NCBI RefSeq assembly: GCF_024679095.1
Contig: NW_026110837.1
Coordinates: forward strand, 1 to 64,000
DNA length: 64,000 bases
Origin: Eriocheir sinensis
Taxonomy: Eukaryota; Arthropoda; Malacostraca; Decapoda; Varunidae
Reading direction: 5' to 3'
Each line of letters begins with the position of its first letter. The stretch's first letter is position 1. The translations under genes and the position numbers were made by a program. Of the stretch, positions 21,065-36,609 are shown one piece after another. Under the pieces are notes generated by a model that searched no databases, was not told where the DNA came from, and was given only the letters and a program-made list of their open reading frames with translations.

Positions 21065-22940
21065 TATGCCACTTTTTTCCAAGTGGGTCCTGCACTACTA
21101 ATCAAGTACCAGTTTTGAACAGCTTTGCTCCCTAATTTATCACCTCTTACATTTAAATGGCAGGGCTTTGAGCTGGCATCTGTGTCAAGATAATGAAAAC
21201 TATCCAATCGCTGGTTGAGCTCTGAATAGGTAGACCATTTTTTTTCTCTTGCAAGATTCTGTATGATTATAGCTGCATCATAATTGGCAATTCCTTCAAA
21301 TAAATCATGAGCCAAACAAGGTGGAAGGCCTGAATTACACACATGGTAATAATTTAAGGAGTTGAAAGAAGAATCAAATTTAATGGCATTGATCATATAT
21401 GAGGCACAGTCCTCCTCTGAAAGGCGTTGAATGGCTAAATTATAATTTTAACTTGTCCTCTTTGTACTGACACATAAAGGATCAGAGAGAAAGTCAGCTG
21501 AGGAGATGGTACAGTATCGGCAGAAATGCTCCATTGTACTAAAATTTTCTGCAAACCCACCAATACTTTGAGCACCTAAATTATCATCTAATATACAGAA
21601 CAAAGTGCCTTGCAAAACTTGATTATTAATTTCAATTCCATTGGTTTCAGTGTACTTCAAATCTTCCATTAATTTATGAAATATTCTTTCATGGCCAAAA
21701 TGTTTCAAATCTTTCTTTTTACATAACATCACAAGAAGAGTGTTATCAACCACATAACGGAGATAAGGTCTAAAATTTCCTAGTGTCATGTACACAGCAA
21801 GGATTTTATGCTTTGCCTTACTTGAACCAAGTGGATTGCAAATTTCAAGGCTATCTTGATAAAGTATAATCCTTAATGAGTTAGGCTTATCCCTGAATAG
21901 TACATTATTCTTGAAGGCAAGTCCATCAGTAATATCTCTGAAGCACTCTTCACCTGAACCTTCATTCTCATTCTGTATTGTTACTCTGAATTTATTACAA
22001 ACAGATTCATCTGTAAAAAGACATCTTATTTTTTCACTTATTGGTATATAATGAAATGAGCATTCTCTGTTAAACTGATTTTTTCCTAGATGATGACACT
22101 GTGGCTCAACATACTTAAAATTTTCTTTGAAAAATGAAGTGCGGCTATAACCAGATCTAAGGGGCACACGGCTGCAATTGAGAAAGACATCTGATCCATA
22201 AATATCACTGATTATATATTTATGTTTATCCTCAGGAATACAAAGTTCTTGCAAAGAGTCAGTTAGTTTTTGTATGGAAAATTTAAGACTAAAGCTGTGA
22301 ATATTCTGAAACTCTTCATCTATATACTGAATGACTGAGGACGGTAGCAACTGTTTTGCTTGTAGTTTCAAATAAAACAAAGCTATATTTCTTAAGAATA
22401 GGTTTTCATCTTCAAGAGTACCAATGATTTCAGAGTCCATATATGAGACATCATGTTCTGTTTCTGGTGAATGTTCCGTTGCAGTACTTGAGCTTGTACA
22501 AGACTCTATCATGATGTCATGCACTGAATTGCTTCTATGATGTCTGGATAAATGAGCAGAAAATGAGGGCTTCTTAGAAAATTCCTGGCACATGGTAAAA
22601 GGACACTGTATTATTACACCATTAGTTATATCCTGTCTTAAGTGCTTCAGTAATTCCTGCATTTCACTGCATATTTGTGGCACCTTGCTACATTGCACTG
22701 TAATGGACCAATATTGGCTGCTAATAACTGATCAGAAACCTTGTGTGACTTCACGCCTTGATGATCACGATAGACATGAGTTCTAAATGCTGTGTATGAA
22801 GGCATTTCACTCTTGCATCCCTTAACAGGGCATTTGAATAGTTTTGAATAATCATTTGAGTGGAACTGACAATGCTCTACATAACCCTTCATTGTCCTAG
22901 AAATATGACTGCACAAAGGACATGCAAATTATGTGTCCAT
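21065..22940 (-). pseudogene. C2H2 zinc-finger/tnp2-like transposase pseudogene, main piece
   Basis: The minus-strand gene begins at an ATG at 22940 that meets TAA after three codons (22929-22931). C2H2-type zinc fingers follow (CPLCSH..., CPVKGCKSEMPSYTAFRTH, then after a frameshift near 22650-22700 CPFTMCQEFSKKPSFSAHLS). The 416-codon frame (21448-22698) then carries the tnp2-like core: YQDSLEICNPLGSSKAKHKI (about 280-299), AVYMTLGNFRPY, LDDNLGAQSIGGF (370-382) and a HFCRYC knuckle (391-396). An in-frame TAA at 21448-21450 interrupts it. The same frame resumes (NSGLPPCLAHDLFEGI, LGSKAVQNWYLI) until the inserted element. Related proteins are transposases or domesticated derivatives. With two early stops, a frameshift and two insertions this copy is dead. 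Confidence 0.75.
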
Positions 22941-23812
22941 TGTGAACAAGATTCAACCATCAGCAATTATGAGAAACCCAGACGGGAAGAGTCACATGCA
23001 GCAGAACTAGCAGAATTTTAAAACTGCTATGATATAACAACTGACTACCACTTTAATTTATTACCACAAAGTGCAGTACATGCATTTGAGACAGTACATC
23101 TCATCCACTCACAGCAATAATGGATGAAATCCACGGAAACGACACAAGAGAGGAGGAAGCCGGGTGTCAGTGAGACGCGACGCTCAGCTGATTATGGCGG
23201 GAGTTTTTTTGTAAACAAGCTAGACCATGACCAAGATCCTCATGGCTCAAAACATGATAATGATGTGGAGAATAACTGGAAGGCTTAATAGTAACGTCTA
23301 AAAATAATGAAATATATCTTACCGAGTTTATGATGCTGCTGCAGATGGAAGGATATCCCTTAGCTCTTCCTCTTGCTCCTACATAAGACTCGAAGATGTC
23401 GAAATTATTATTTTTTCACGAAAATAATTATTACGATACGAATAACTGACGTAGCAACTTGTATTTACTACTTTCTTCGACATTTCACTACAAGAGAATA
23501 TTAGGGGGAGCAGAAGATGGTATCTAGCAATGATTCGGAGTGAGAGATGCCAGATATCGTCTGAAAACTTATGATATCTTTCAATAATCTAGTTTTGGCC
23601 TCGTATTCTACTTGTAGGCATAGCAGTGACCTAAAACATACTCGATATTGTAGTCCAGATATTTCTCAAGAAACAGATCTTTGATTATCTGCCAAACAGA
23701 AAACATTTTATGATCAATTTTACGGTATGCTCCGTAATCCAGAGTACAGAGTATTTTCCGTAGCAAATAACGGATAAAATACTGTAAAAAAAAAAAATTA
23801 CAGTGAGTAAAC
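22941..23812. other. No gene seen
   Basis: Possible promoter and leader of the dead minus-strand gene near 22941-23230, including GC-richer sequence around 23140-23210. No supported coding or RNA feature. Confidence 0.4.
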
Positions 23813-23920
23813 TTCTCTTTCGGCCACTCCTCTCCAATCTTTTTAGGGGCAGTAAGTAGCGGGCTTTTTTTATTATTGTTTTTTTTTAAGCCCTTGATCT
23901 GTCTCCTTTGCTGTAAAAAA
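23813..23920 (-). repeat. Dispersed repeat family 1, copy (minus)
   Basis: On the minus strand it reads TACAGCAAAGGAGACAG, TCAAGGGC, an A-rich run, then AAAGCCCGCTACTTACTGCC. Related copies: 27757-27815, 27850-27912, 34225-34322 and 45210-45300. Confidence 0.7.
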
Positions 23921-24787
<867 letters not shown>

Positions 24788-25614
24788 ATGCATGCTTTGT
24801 TCGTGTTCTCTTCGTGTTTAGTGTGTGTTCCTGTGTATTAGGCAGCATCGTAGCGTTTCTTTATGTAATCTTTTAGTAACCTGTAAGTGTACGGGGAAGG
24901 GCTGATGAGGGGCCGCGACGCGTGGCACTGCAATTACTCGTCATGGGGAAGGTTACCAGCGATGATGTAAGGACGTGACTGGCATTGACGGACGCGGCGG
25001 GTGGGGGTGCATGCCGGGGTGGTGATGGGGAGGGTGGGGGAGGTGTTCCAGTCGTTTTCCCTCGCAATGATTTGGCTGCAGGAGGGTGATGGGCACTTAC
25101 GGTCATATTTGATGTGAGTAATATGAGCTGTGGTATGGTAGTTTTCACGTAGTTACGAGCAGAGGGATAGTGTGTAAGGGAAGTGTTAGTGGTTCTGCGA
25201 TTGGTAAAGGACTACATGAGGAATCGTGTGAGACTAGAGATTTATGGCGTTGGAATGAGTGGCGATAACTCTTTAAGGTCCTCAGCATTTGGGAAGAAGA
25301 GTGTAGAGATGCCGTTTGATCTCGGGCCGGGGTGGGGGAGTGGTGGGGGGGATGGGTCTTTGGATCATGGAGTGAGGTACAGAGTAAGAGTGGCAGTGTT
25401 TGCTGGGTTTTATAGCATTGGAAGGAATGTACTGGACGGTAAAGGTCATAAAATTCGTTCTTCGTTCAGCGACTCCCAGAATCGTCAGGCACCAGAATTT
25501 TCAAGGAGTTTCGGTGATCGTAATCTTGATTTAGTGGAAAGGCCGCAGCATTGACGGTGTGGCGAACATGGATCTTTGCTAAAGCTTTGTTTGTGTAGCT
25601 GTTGTGTAAGATTT

Positions 25615-25618
<4 letters not shown>
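24788..25618. other. No gene seen
   Basis: Moderately G-rich sequence. The frames at 24873-25148 and 25183-25554 have no recognisable motif or splice context. Confidence 0.45.

Positions 25619-25697
<79 letters not shown>
25619..25697. repeat. (CA)n microsatellite
   Basis: About 79 bp of pure CA repeats. Confidence 0.98.
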
Positions 25698-25698
<1 letters not shown>

Positions 25699-25866
25699 GC
25701 CATTCCTAGTTTTTCCTCTTGACATCTTTGATTATCTTTTGAACATGTCGAAGTCGAAATATGAAGTAAAATATTCTACAAAAACATAGTTGAGGAACGT
25801 ATTCATTTACTAAATAGATATACTAAAGTTTACAATATCATTATAAGGAGTGATAGCAGTACTTGC

Positions 25867-25945
<79 letters not shown>
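25867..25945. repeat. (AAT)n microsatellite
   Basis: About 26 AAT/ATA units followed by imperfect ones to about 25990. Confidence 0.97.
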
Positions 25946-26109
25946 GTAATAATAGTAACAATAATAATAATCATAATAATAGTAATAAGATAGTAATTAC
26001 AGTGCACTTACAAGAAAATCAATAGAAACAGTATTCCTTTACCTGTACAAATGATAAATGTTAACCTTCATATAAGACATTAATAGCGTTTCCTAAAATA
26101 ATTTCGTTT

Positions 26110-26500
26110 TGTAGTACCCCACGGTCCCAGAACAGCTGGTGACCTTGAGGCGGTGAGCAACACAGAGGTGAAGTGGAAAGTCATGTTGCCGCCGACGGTC
26201 AGGTTGAGGCGTAAGGCGGCAGCACCGGAGCCACTCCCCGCCGAGGGTACGCGCGTCGAGTCACTGGCCGAGGGAACATAAATTTGGGCCGTAGTACTAA
26301 ACGTTTCGTCACTTAAGTTTACATATTTGACGAGGCTTTCGTAGGAGTTTTGGGCATTTCCAGGAGTAGTTTTATGGCCCTGTTGGTAGTTTGACCCTTC
26401 TTCTGTACCGTGAACCTAAAGAAACACTCATTAGAACCCGACTGACTCCCTCTTTGACCTTTAGAAATAGCCGAGGTGAGAGCCGAAAGTGTCTTATAAT
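26110..26500 (-). repeat. Dispersed repeat family 2, copy (minus), with flanking open frame
   Basis: Family 2 on the minus strand (about 26500 to 26285) reads TATAAGACACTTTCGGC, AAACACTCATTAG on the opposite strand, GAAGAAGGGTCAAACTACC and CATAAAACTACTCCTGG. Copies: 27173-27390, 33252-33340, 36610-36790, 59254-59475. In this copy one frame stays open out of the repeat to about 26095 and includes AALRLNLTVGGNMTFHFT. I cannot assign a function to it, and it may be chance. Confidence 0.6.
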
Positions 26501-26737
26501 GCCGACCAAAGACTCAAGATTTAGCGAATCATTTTATTCACTGACACGCTAATATATGCTGGTCCAAAACTATCACACTCTTTAGATACTTTTTTTCAAG
26601 GATCTGAGTAATATTTGATTGTACTGTTGCACGCCTGTCTCTATCAGCCAAATAACTAACCAACCAAAGTGTGAGCGTTGAAGAATAAGTAAACGGTACG
26701 AAGATAGAGGTGGTGGTGGAACGTCCGGGAGAATACT

Positions 26738-26739
<2 letters not shown>

Positions 26740-26775
<36 letters not shown>
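26740..26775. repeat. (GT)n microsatellite
   Basis: About 36 bp of GT followed by GAGT repeats. Confidence 0.95.
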
Positions 26776-26777
<2 letters not shown>

Positions 26778-27172
26778 GTGAGTGAGTGAGCTACAGCATA
26801 CGACGCTAAGCTCTTATTCTTCCTGACATTTGAATAGTGGCTCAGAGAAAATCACTAAAGAATCTTGACGTACTACTTTTTCTCATTAGCCTCTCCTTTG
26901 GGTAGGGACTGCAGGCCACTGGCCAGATGTAGTACCTGCACGCCTCTCGCCACCAACACCCCGGGCAAGAGTGGACCTCCACCGGTCTTCGCGGCACCTC
27001 AACGGACGCCTCACAAATCATCTGCTTTATGATTGATGACGGTAGTGGTTGTTAGGCCTATGGGAACGACTCAGGGAGAAACGGGTTATTAAGCTTCGGT
27101 GCCCTGCTTAAGGTTCCTCCTCAATGAGCTGCTTTCCCCCCTCCCCCCCCCCACCCCCCTACTCTCACACAT

Positions 27173-27390
27173 AGGCTGGTATTACAAGACACTGCCTTCT
27201 CACATCAGCTATATCTAAAGATCAAAGGGAGGATCAGTCTGGTTCTAATGAGTGTTTTTTTATGCTCAGGGTACAGAGGAAGGACGAAACTACCACCAGG
27301 TTCATAAAACTACCCCTGGAAATGGCCACAACTCCTACGAAAGCCTAGTCAAATATGTGTTCTTGGACGGGGAAATGTCTTATAATACGA
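27173..27390 (+). repeat. Dispersed repeat family 2, copy (plus)
   Basis: Begins GGCTGGTATTACAAGACACT and runs through GGTACAGAGGAAGGACGAAAC and AAACTACCCCTGGAAATGGC to ATATGTGTTCTTGGACGG. Same order as the copies at 26.3, 33.3, 36.7 and 59.3 kb. Confidence 0.75.
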
Positions 27391-27756
27391 CCCTTACAGT
27401 GGTGCCGCAAACAGGTGCTGTGCCGGAAAATGTAAAAGAGAAGCGCATCTCCCCAGAATGCAGGCCACAGCACCAGACTTACCCTCGACCGTTAAGGGCT
27501 ATTAGGTAAAAGAAGCAGTGGCGCAGAGAGGTCATTCGTCCGGGTGTCTCCTAAAAGTCAGTCGTGATTGGGCTGGGTGGGGCTCCTCCCTCGTAAAGTT
27601 GCACTCTTACCAGTATGTTTACAGCGCCCATAAAGAAAGGGTTTGTCATTGTCGGTATTTTTTTTGTTACGATGCGAGTCAGACTTTTCCTTCGTAACGG
27701 TGCTGAAGAAAAGGAACATCACTACATCCTAATCTTTTCTTTTTTGTTTGTTTGTT

Positions 27757-27912
27757 TGTTTACAGCACAGGAAGCAACTCAAGGGCAACAAAAAGAAAGT
27801 GTGAAAAAAGCCTCAGTTTTCAGGAGGGACTTTTATTCCCTAACAATTTTTTTACAGCTAAGGAGACAGTTCAAGGGCGTAAAAAAAAGCCCGCTACTTA
27901 CTGCTTCTGAAT
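27757..27912 (+). repeat. Dispersed repeat family 1, two copies in tandem
   Basis: Two copies start TTTACAGCACAGGAAGC (27757) and TTTACAGCTAAGGAGACAG (about 27850). Both have CAAGGGC and an A-rich core; the second ends AGCCCGCTACTTACTGC. Confidence 0.7.
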
Positions 27913-29795
<1,883 letters not shown>

Positions 29796-30050
29796 GTGCA
29801 GGAAGCGAGACTGAGATGGTTTGGTCATGTCAGGAGGAGAGAGGAAGGGAGTTGTGAAAGGCAGATAATCGACATGGAAGTGGGTGGCAGAAGGAAGAGA
29901 GGAAGACCCAGGACGAGATGGAAGGACTGTATTGTGGCGGAACTTGGACCTTGAAGTGGCGGAGGACAGGGTTTGATGGAGGGGACTCATCAAAAACAGC
30001 GACCCCGTATAGAAACGGGATAATAATGCTGCGGAAGAAGAAGTTTGTCG
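29796..30050 (+). pseudogene. C-terminal tail of a non-LTR retrotransposon polyprotein
   Basis: The frame from 29796 reads VQEARLRWFGHVRRREEGSC, then GRRKRGRPRTRWKDCIV, ending at TGA (29952-29954). LRWFGHV followed by GRPRTRWKDC is the typical C-terminus of many non-LTR (LINE-type) reverse transcriptase ORFs. Beyond the stop, the continuation with NSDP-like residues appears in another frame up to about 30050. Only this 3' end survives, as expected for a 5'-truncated insertion. The clade is not assigned. Confidence 0.8.
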
Positions 30051-31371
30051 TGTGCCCCATGACTGACAGCCCTAGTAGCCCCAGCAACCTCACGACCCTT
30101 AAAAGTAGACGTTGAGCGGTATGCGAGGGAAAGGTGATGGGCGATTAGGTTCAGTTGACGATTTCACACTTCGTACCCGTAAGTGTAGTGTTTCTCTTGT
30201 GTTTCGTCCCTTATATCGTGCTTGGTGCCGGTGAAGGGCCTAGGTGACAGAGTGAATGGAGGAAGGAAGAATAATTACCAAAACTGAGTAATACATGGTG
30301 GGGGGTTGTCGGCCAATGCAGAGAGCACAAAACAACATCAATATGAACATGAGACGTATACAATGTGCAATGGGGGCACACCAAAAAATACCCAGACAAG
30401 TAAATGCCCTAAATGATAAGGACTGCCATGATTCTCTTTGAAACGATTTATCAAACTCCTATCACGGTGCCCTTAAGCCAGTGAAGGCGTGGCTGCTCAC
30501 ACTCATTGAATTGCAAATGGATGAAATCAATTGGTTGCCATCGTTCACGTTACCCGTATGGAGCCCGGCGCCCCTAGGTCTTTATGGATATACAGCTCGC
30601 TCGGCATGAGAGGTACTTGTAACCTAACTGAATGGTATAATCACGAGCATTGAAGTTGAAAGCTTTTGAAACTCGTTCTTACAGTTACTTAAGGAACCAA
30701 GGACACCACCTCCTGGTATACCTCGCTATTAGTGTTCGTAGTAAAGTGGCAGTCAGGGTCGTTAACTCATGTAGATTAAGGGCTGTTGCTCTTTTTGATT
30801 GTCCAAATACCACCAGACCATCGCAGTTCATGTTTCGTCGATAATGAACGGTTTCCTTTATGCAAGTTGCTTAATTTGCGTTGATTTGACATTCCACGCT
30901 GTTTGGCTTCCTCAATTATCATGCTTGAGTCTTGGGGTGGCATTTTATTCTGCTTTATTAACTGCAAGTACAAATTTCTGTTCCGATAAGTCGTTGCGTA
31001 TTCAGAGTACAGGTTCCTGGGCCGAACTCTGCGTCGTGTTCACTTTGCTTTTCCTAATCGTCTGCATCGCCTATTGTTGGCTTTCTAATCATTCTGTTTT
31101 TGATTTATGTTTCGACTTAGTATCTTGTGCAAGCATTCACTGTTTTTCGAGAGCCGTCCCACAGGCATTAACTCACAGGCTAACTTTTTCTTTCCAAATC
31201 AGAATCCAAGAAAATTTAAGATCCAGTGAAGCGAATCAGAAGTAATCCTTTTTTTTTTTTTTCTCAGGTGATTTTTTTTTTCTCTCTGAGTTGTGATGTG
31301 CTTGTGGTAGATTTATTTTCATGGATATTACATAGCTGAGAGAAAGGCGGAAAAGTTTTTTAAGTGCCTAA

Positions 31372-31376
<5 letters not shown>
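30051..31376. other. No gene seen
   Basis: Mixed sequence. The 148-codon frame at 30799-31245 has several hydrophobic stretches but no recognisable family, and no splice context is apparent. Confidence 0.45.

Positions 31377-31435
<59 letters not shown>
31377..31435. repeat. (GT)n microsatellite adjoining a SINE
   Basis: About 58 bp of GT ending directly at TTTTACGTCGCGG, the 3' end of the following SINE. Confidence 0.97.
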
Positions 31436-31438
<3 letters not shown>

Positions 31439-31781
31439 ACGTCGCGGCCTATTGCGCCGGTAGGTTTCTTCCCGGTGGATCCTGATGGTCGGTCCAAGGC
31501 CTCTTTCCGGTGGGTCCTGATGGTCGGCCCAACCCGTTCTGGCGCTGGCGAGTGTTTATAGTGGCGCCATCTTTCACTGGCTCATGCTGCCCCCCCGGAG
31601 CTCATCTTTGATCCTAGAATCTAGAGTCCGGGTTGATAGGTGGTCTTCTGGACAGCATGTGGGTAGTTTTAAGCCACTCGGCGGCGGCTGAAAAGTCCCA
31701 GCTTGGTGGCACCGATCGGGGATTGAACTCGCGTCCTCCTGAACGCGGGGCCGTCTCGCTATCCGCTCAGCCACCGCCTCC

Positions 31782-31783
<2 letters not shown>
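31436..31783 (-). mobile_element. tRNA-derived SINE, family B, full copy (minus)
   Basis: On the minus strand it starts GGCGGTGGCTGAGCGGATAG (A-box-like) with GCGAGTTCAATCCCC (B-box-like), then the family body (GAGTGGCTTAAAACTACCC, CACTATAAACACTCGCC) and ends at CGCAATAGGCCGCGACG. It carries two copies of the ~38-bp CCGACCATCAGG module. Other copies: 36186-36520 (full), 41640-41815 and 61615-61768 (3' parts). Confidence 0.85.

Positions 31784-31852
<69 letters not shown>
31784..31852. repeat. (GT)n microsatellite adjoining a SINE
   Basis: About 69 bp of GT directly after the 5' end of the SINE at 31436-31783, with the same phase and strand as the tract on its other side. Confidence 0.97.
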
Positions 31853-31853
<1 letters not shown>

Positions 31854-33251
31854 TGCAGAGGAGGTGCTGGCTGAGTGGTCATTACACGCGGCTGACTTTC
31901 ACGGCCGTCGAGTGGCCGAAAATCTTTACCTACCATTCATCAATATTGACCAGGACGGGGAACCTTAGCCACGTCAAACACGTGAAAAACTAAGGTAAGA
32001 AAGCCATAAGAAGCACAATATAGGAAAAAAATACATCCTCTTTAGTACAGAATGAAGTCAGGCAAAAGAACTACCTAATAAAGTCCACATGGCACAAGTT
32101 ATGGCTCTTTATGGAAATCTGCGCCCTACTTCCTGCAGCCGTGTAGCCTTACTCTTAACTTGAATGGCTGCCATCCCATGATCATTGCTTTATTAACTCT
32201 GTTTCATGTTGGACGCGTTGTGTAGTTCTTTCAGCTCTGGCATGCAAATGTTCCTTCGGCAATATACTGGCCGGCTAGGTTTTTGTGCGTTAGTGGCTTG
32301 GTTTTCAATAAAGCATCTCAGACAGACCACGAACATCCATTCAGCGAGTAATCTGCTCGACAGATTTGCTCTATAAATGATTGCCTGCATATACCTGTTG
32401 AGGTGCAGTGTAGTAGCTTGGCCGTCACAAAGGAACAGCGCAACAAAGGTAATGGCCGGCAACGTGCACTTATTGTCACTGACACGGGAGGATAATTCAC
32501 GAGCCTCGCGTCTCAAGGTCGTCGGGTCCTGGGTAGGCGCCTGATGCCTCGCCGGGGACTTGTCAGCTTCACTTCTAGCGTAGTAATAATTTCTTCTATT
32601 GTTTGTCTAAGATGAAGAATGTCTTATTGTCTGCTTGTCCCGTAAATCGCAGCTGGAAGATGAAAATTCATTTAAACATTGCCCGGGTAAGGTGTCGGGC
32701 CGTCAGACAGGCAAGGATATGCACAGGGAGGGCTGGTCATCGGCTTGTCGGGCAGTAGTGATGACAAACGTTATGAACATGACAGTGAAATCAAAGGTGG
32801 CGGCGGCTGCACACAGGAGGAGGAGGAGGAGAAGGAGGAGGAGAAAACTTGTCGGTGCAAGTAACAATTAACAAATGCTGATAAGTCTGCCTGCATGTGA
32901 GTTCAGAACGACAGACACATTATAAAGATATGGCAAGGGGCACTGAGCGTGTGTTGGGGAGGGGGGGTGGCGTGTAGGAGGGGTGCCTGGGTAGAAAACA
33001 GAACACCTTTGAATTACCTCAAGTGACTTTTGCCTTACAATTGTTTTTTCACCACTTTACTCACCAAGCTCATTTCTATGTTTTGCTCCGGTTTCGTCAG
33101 ACATTGGCACGCGGCGGCGTTTAGACCTGGTGCAGCAGCAAGAAACGCCGCGTTGTACTTACAGACAGACGCTTATAGTCATTAAAATTTGCTTGGCTGC
33201 GGCGTAGATGATTGGAGGGAGTGTGTCGGACTGCAGGGCGAGGTATCGTGA
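31853..33251. other. No gene seen; possible tRNA-like fragment at 31865-31925
   Basis: TGGCTGAGTGG with GGCTGACTTTCACGGCC at 31870-31910 resembles the D-arm and anticodon arm of a Ser/Leu-type tRNA and could be another SINE head. A GGA/GAA-rich tract lies at 32815-32850. The rest is unassigned. Confidence 0.4.
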
Positions 33252-33340
33252 TTGGTATTATAAGACACCTTCGCTTCCTTTGGTTCACGGCACAGAAGAA
33301 GGGTCAAACTAACACCAGGGTCATAAAACTCCTAGAAAAG
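33252..33340 (+). repeat. Dispersed repeat family 2, shortened copy
   Basis: Contains TATTATAAGACACCTTCG, CACAGAAGAAGGGTCAAAC and GGTCATAAAACTCCT, missing part of the family middle. Confidence 0.65.
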
Positions 33341-33444
33341 AAGTCGACGGGATGCGCTGGGCGGCTCAAGACTCTTATGACCGCTTGTAGAGACGGAACT
33401 GTGGAACGACGGTTTGAGAAAAAGTTCACCGAGGACTCTCAGAA

Positions 33445-34140
33445 AGGTATAAATGATAGTATTCTTAAGCAGTGATAGAAAGACTTGTTTTATGTAGATT
33501 CAAATAACGGATATGATAAAAAAAAGTACAAAAACAATGAAAAAAAAAGATCATTTGGCATGAAACTTTATGAGAACTAATGATAGTGTTCTTAAGCAGT
33601 GTGAGAAAGACTTGTTCTATGTAGCATCAAATAACGGATATGATAAAAAAGTACATAAAAAGGAAAACAAAATGAATCCTATGGCATGGAACTTTTTGAG
33701 AACTAATGATAGTGTTCTTAAGCAGTGTGAGAATGACTTGTTCTATGTAGCATCAAATAACGGATATGATAAAAAAAAGTACAAAGAAAGGAAAAGAAAA
33801 TCCTTTGGCATGTAACTCTGGGAGAACTAATGATAGTGTTCTTAAGCAGTGTGAGAATGACTTGTTCTATGTAGCATCAAATAACGGATATGATAAAAAA
33901 AAGTACAAAGAAAGGAAAAAAATAATCCTTTGTCATGGAACTTTTTGAGAACTAATGATAATATTATTAAGCAGTGTGAGAAAGACTTGTTCTATGTAGC
34001 ATCAAATAACGGATATGATAAAAAAAGTACATAAAAAGGAAAACAAAATGAATCCTTTGGCATGGAACTCTGGGAGAACTAATGATATAGTATTCTTAAG
34101 TAGTGTGGGAAAGACTTGTTTTATGTAATATCAAATAATT
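33445..34140. repeat. ~126-bp minisatellite, about 5.5 copies
   Basis: The word AATGATAGTGTTCTTAAGCAG (or a close variant) recurs at about 33451, 33579, 33706, 33829, 33954 and 34081. Spacing is 123-128 bp. Variable A-runs shift the frame between copies. Confidence 0.93.
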
Positions 34141-34224
34141 AATATAAAAAGGTAAAAAAAAAAAAAAAATGAGTCCCTTGGCAATCCAACAAATATAAAT
34201 TGTTTCGACGGTTATAGTTTTCTT

Positions 34225-34322
34225 CATGTATAATTTGGGGAGCGGCGAATAGCGGGCTTTTTTTTTTTTGCACTTTTTGTTGCCCTTGAGCCGCTTTCTT
34301 TGACGTAAAAAAATAATTTGGC
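34225..34322 (-). repeat. Dispersed repeat family 1, copy (minus)
   Basis: On the minus strand: TACGTCAAAGAAAGCGGC, TCAAGGGCAACAAAAAG, then AAAGCCCGCTATTCGCCGC. Confidence 0.7.
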
Positions 34323-34598
34323 GTCAAAGCCCTTCGCTAAAAAAATGATAAACTTTGCTATGACGTTTTCTCACATGCATAACTAGTTTGGCCGCATTAG
34401 TCAACCCGCTGCCGCTTTATGTAGCCGTCGCGTTAGGCAATCCTCCAAAACCAGCCCCAGTCAAGCTTGAACTCATTCCCGACCAAAATCAAGACGCAGA
34501 TATGGCCTGACACACACAAATAGGTAGGCGTTGAGGAAGATGTTAGGCAGACAGACAGACAGAAAGACAGGCAGGCGAGAAGCACAGTTTGGCAGGTG

Positions 34599-34602
<4 letters not shown>

Positions 34603-34687
<85 letters not shown>
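34603..34687. repeat. (CA)n microsatellite
   Basis: About 85 bp of pure CA, 13 bp from the following (GA)n tract. Confidence 0.98.
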
Positions 34688-34690
<3 letters not shown>

Positions 34691-34698
34691 TTGAAAGT

Positions 34699-35993
<1,295 letters not shown>

Positions 35994-36185
35994 CCTCCCG
36001 TCCCCTTTGAAACACCCTTCAACACGTGGAGGGGGTGAAGGGGGCAGCGTCGGCGCCTTCGTATCAGTGAGATCAAGATAAAAAGCCGACCGTCGCTGTT
36101 CTCTGGTGGCCGGCGCGCCCCGAGGAGAGGCGGACAAATAGGGGACAGAAAGGAATGGAGAAGACTATTCCTGAGGCGGATTTAG

Positions 36186-36520
36186 GGTAGGCGGTGGCCG
36201 ATCTGGTAGCGTGCTGGGCCTACATTCACCGCGTGATGGACGACGCGGGTTCGAATCCCCACGCTACCACCTCGGATTTTTCAGTCACCGCCGAGTGGCT
36301 TAAAACTACCCACATGCTGTCCTGAAGACCACCCATCAACCCGGACTCTAGAGGAAGCCGTCCAAGCGAATCAAGAACGAGTTCCGGGGGGCAGCATGAG
36401 CCAATACAAGATGGTGCCACTATAAACACTCGCCTGCGCCAGAACGGGCTGGGCCGACCATCAAGCCCCACCGGGAAGAAGCCTACCGGCGCAATAGGCT
36501 GCAAAAGTAAAAAAAAAAAA
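36186..36520 (+). mobile_element. tRNA-derived SINE, family B, full copy (plus)
   Basis: The head has an A-box-like TGGCCGATCTGGTAGCGTGC and a canonical B-box GGGTTCGAATCCCC (about 36247-36260). The family body follows, ending CCTACCGGCGCAATAGGC and an A-run. Only one CCGACCATCA module is present, unlike the copies at 31.4 and 61.6 kb. Confidence 0.9.
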
Positions 36521-36609
36521 ATAAACACCAGGCCGCCGCGCGTCGATGGACCTGATACCGCGGGAGATGGTCTGCGGGCGGGCGATCCAGGACCCATATT
36601 CTCAAACCT

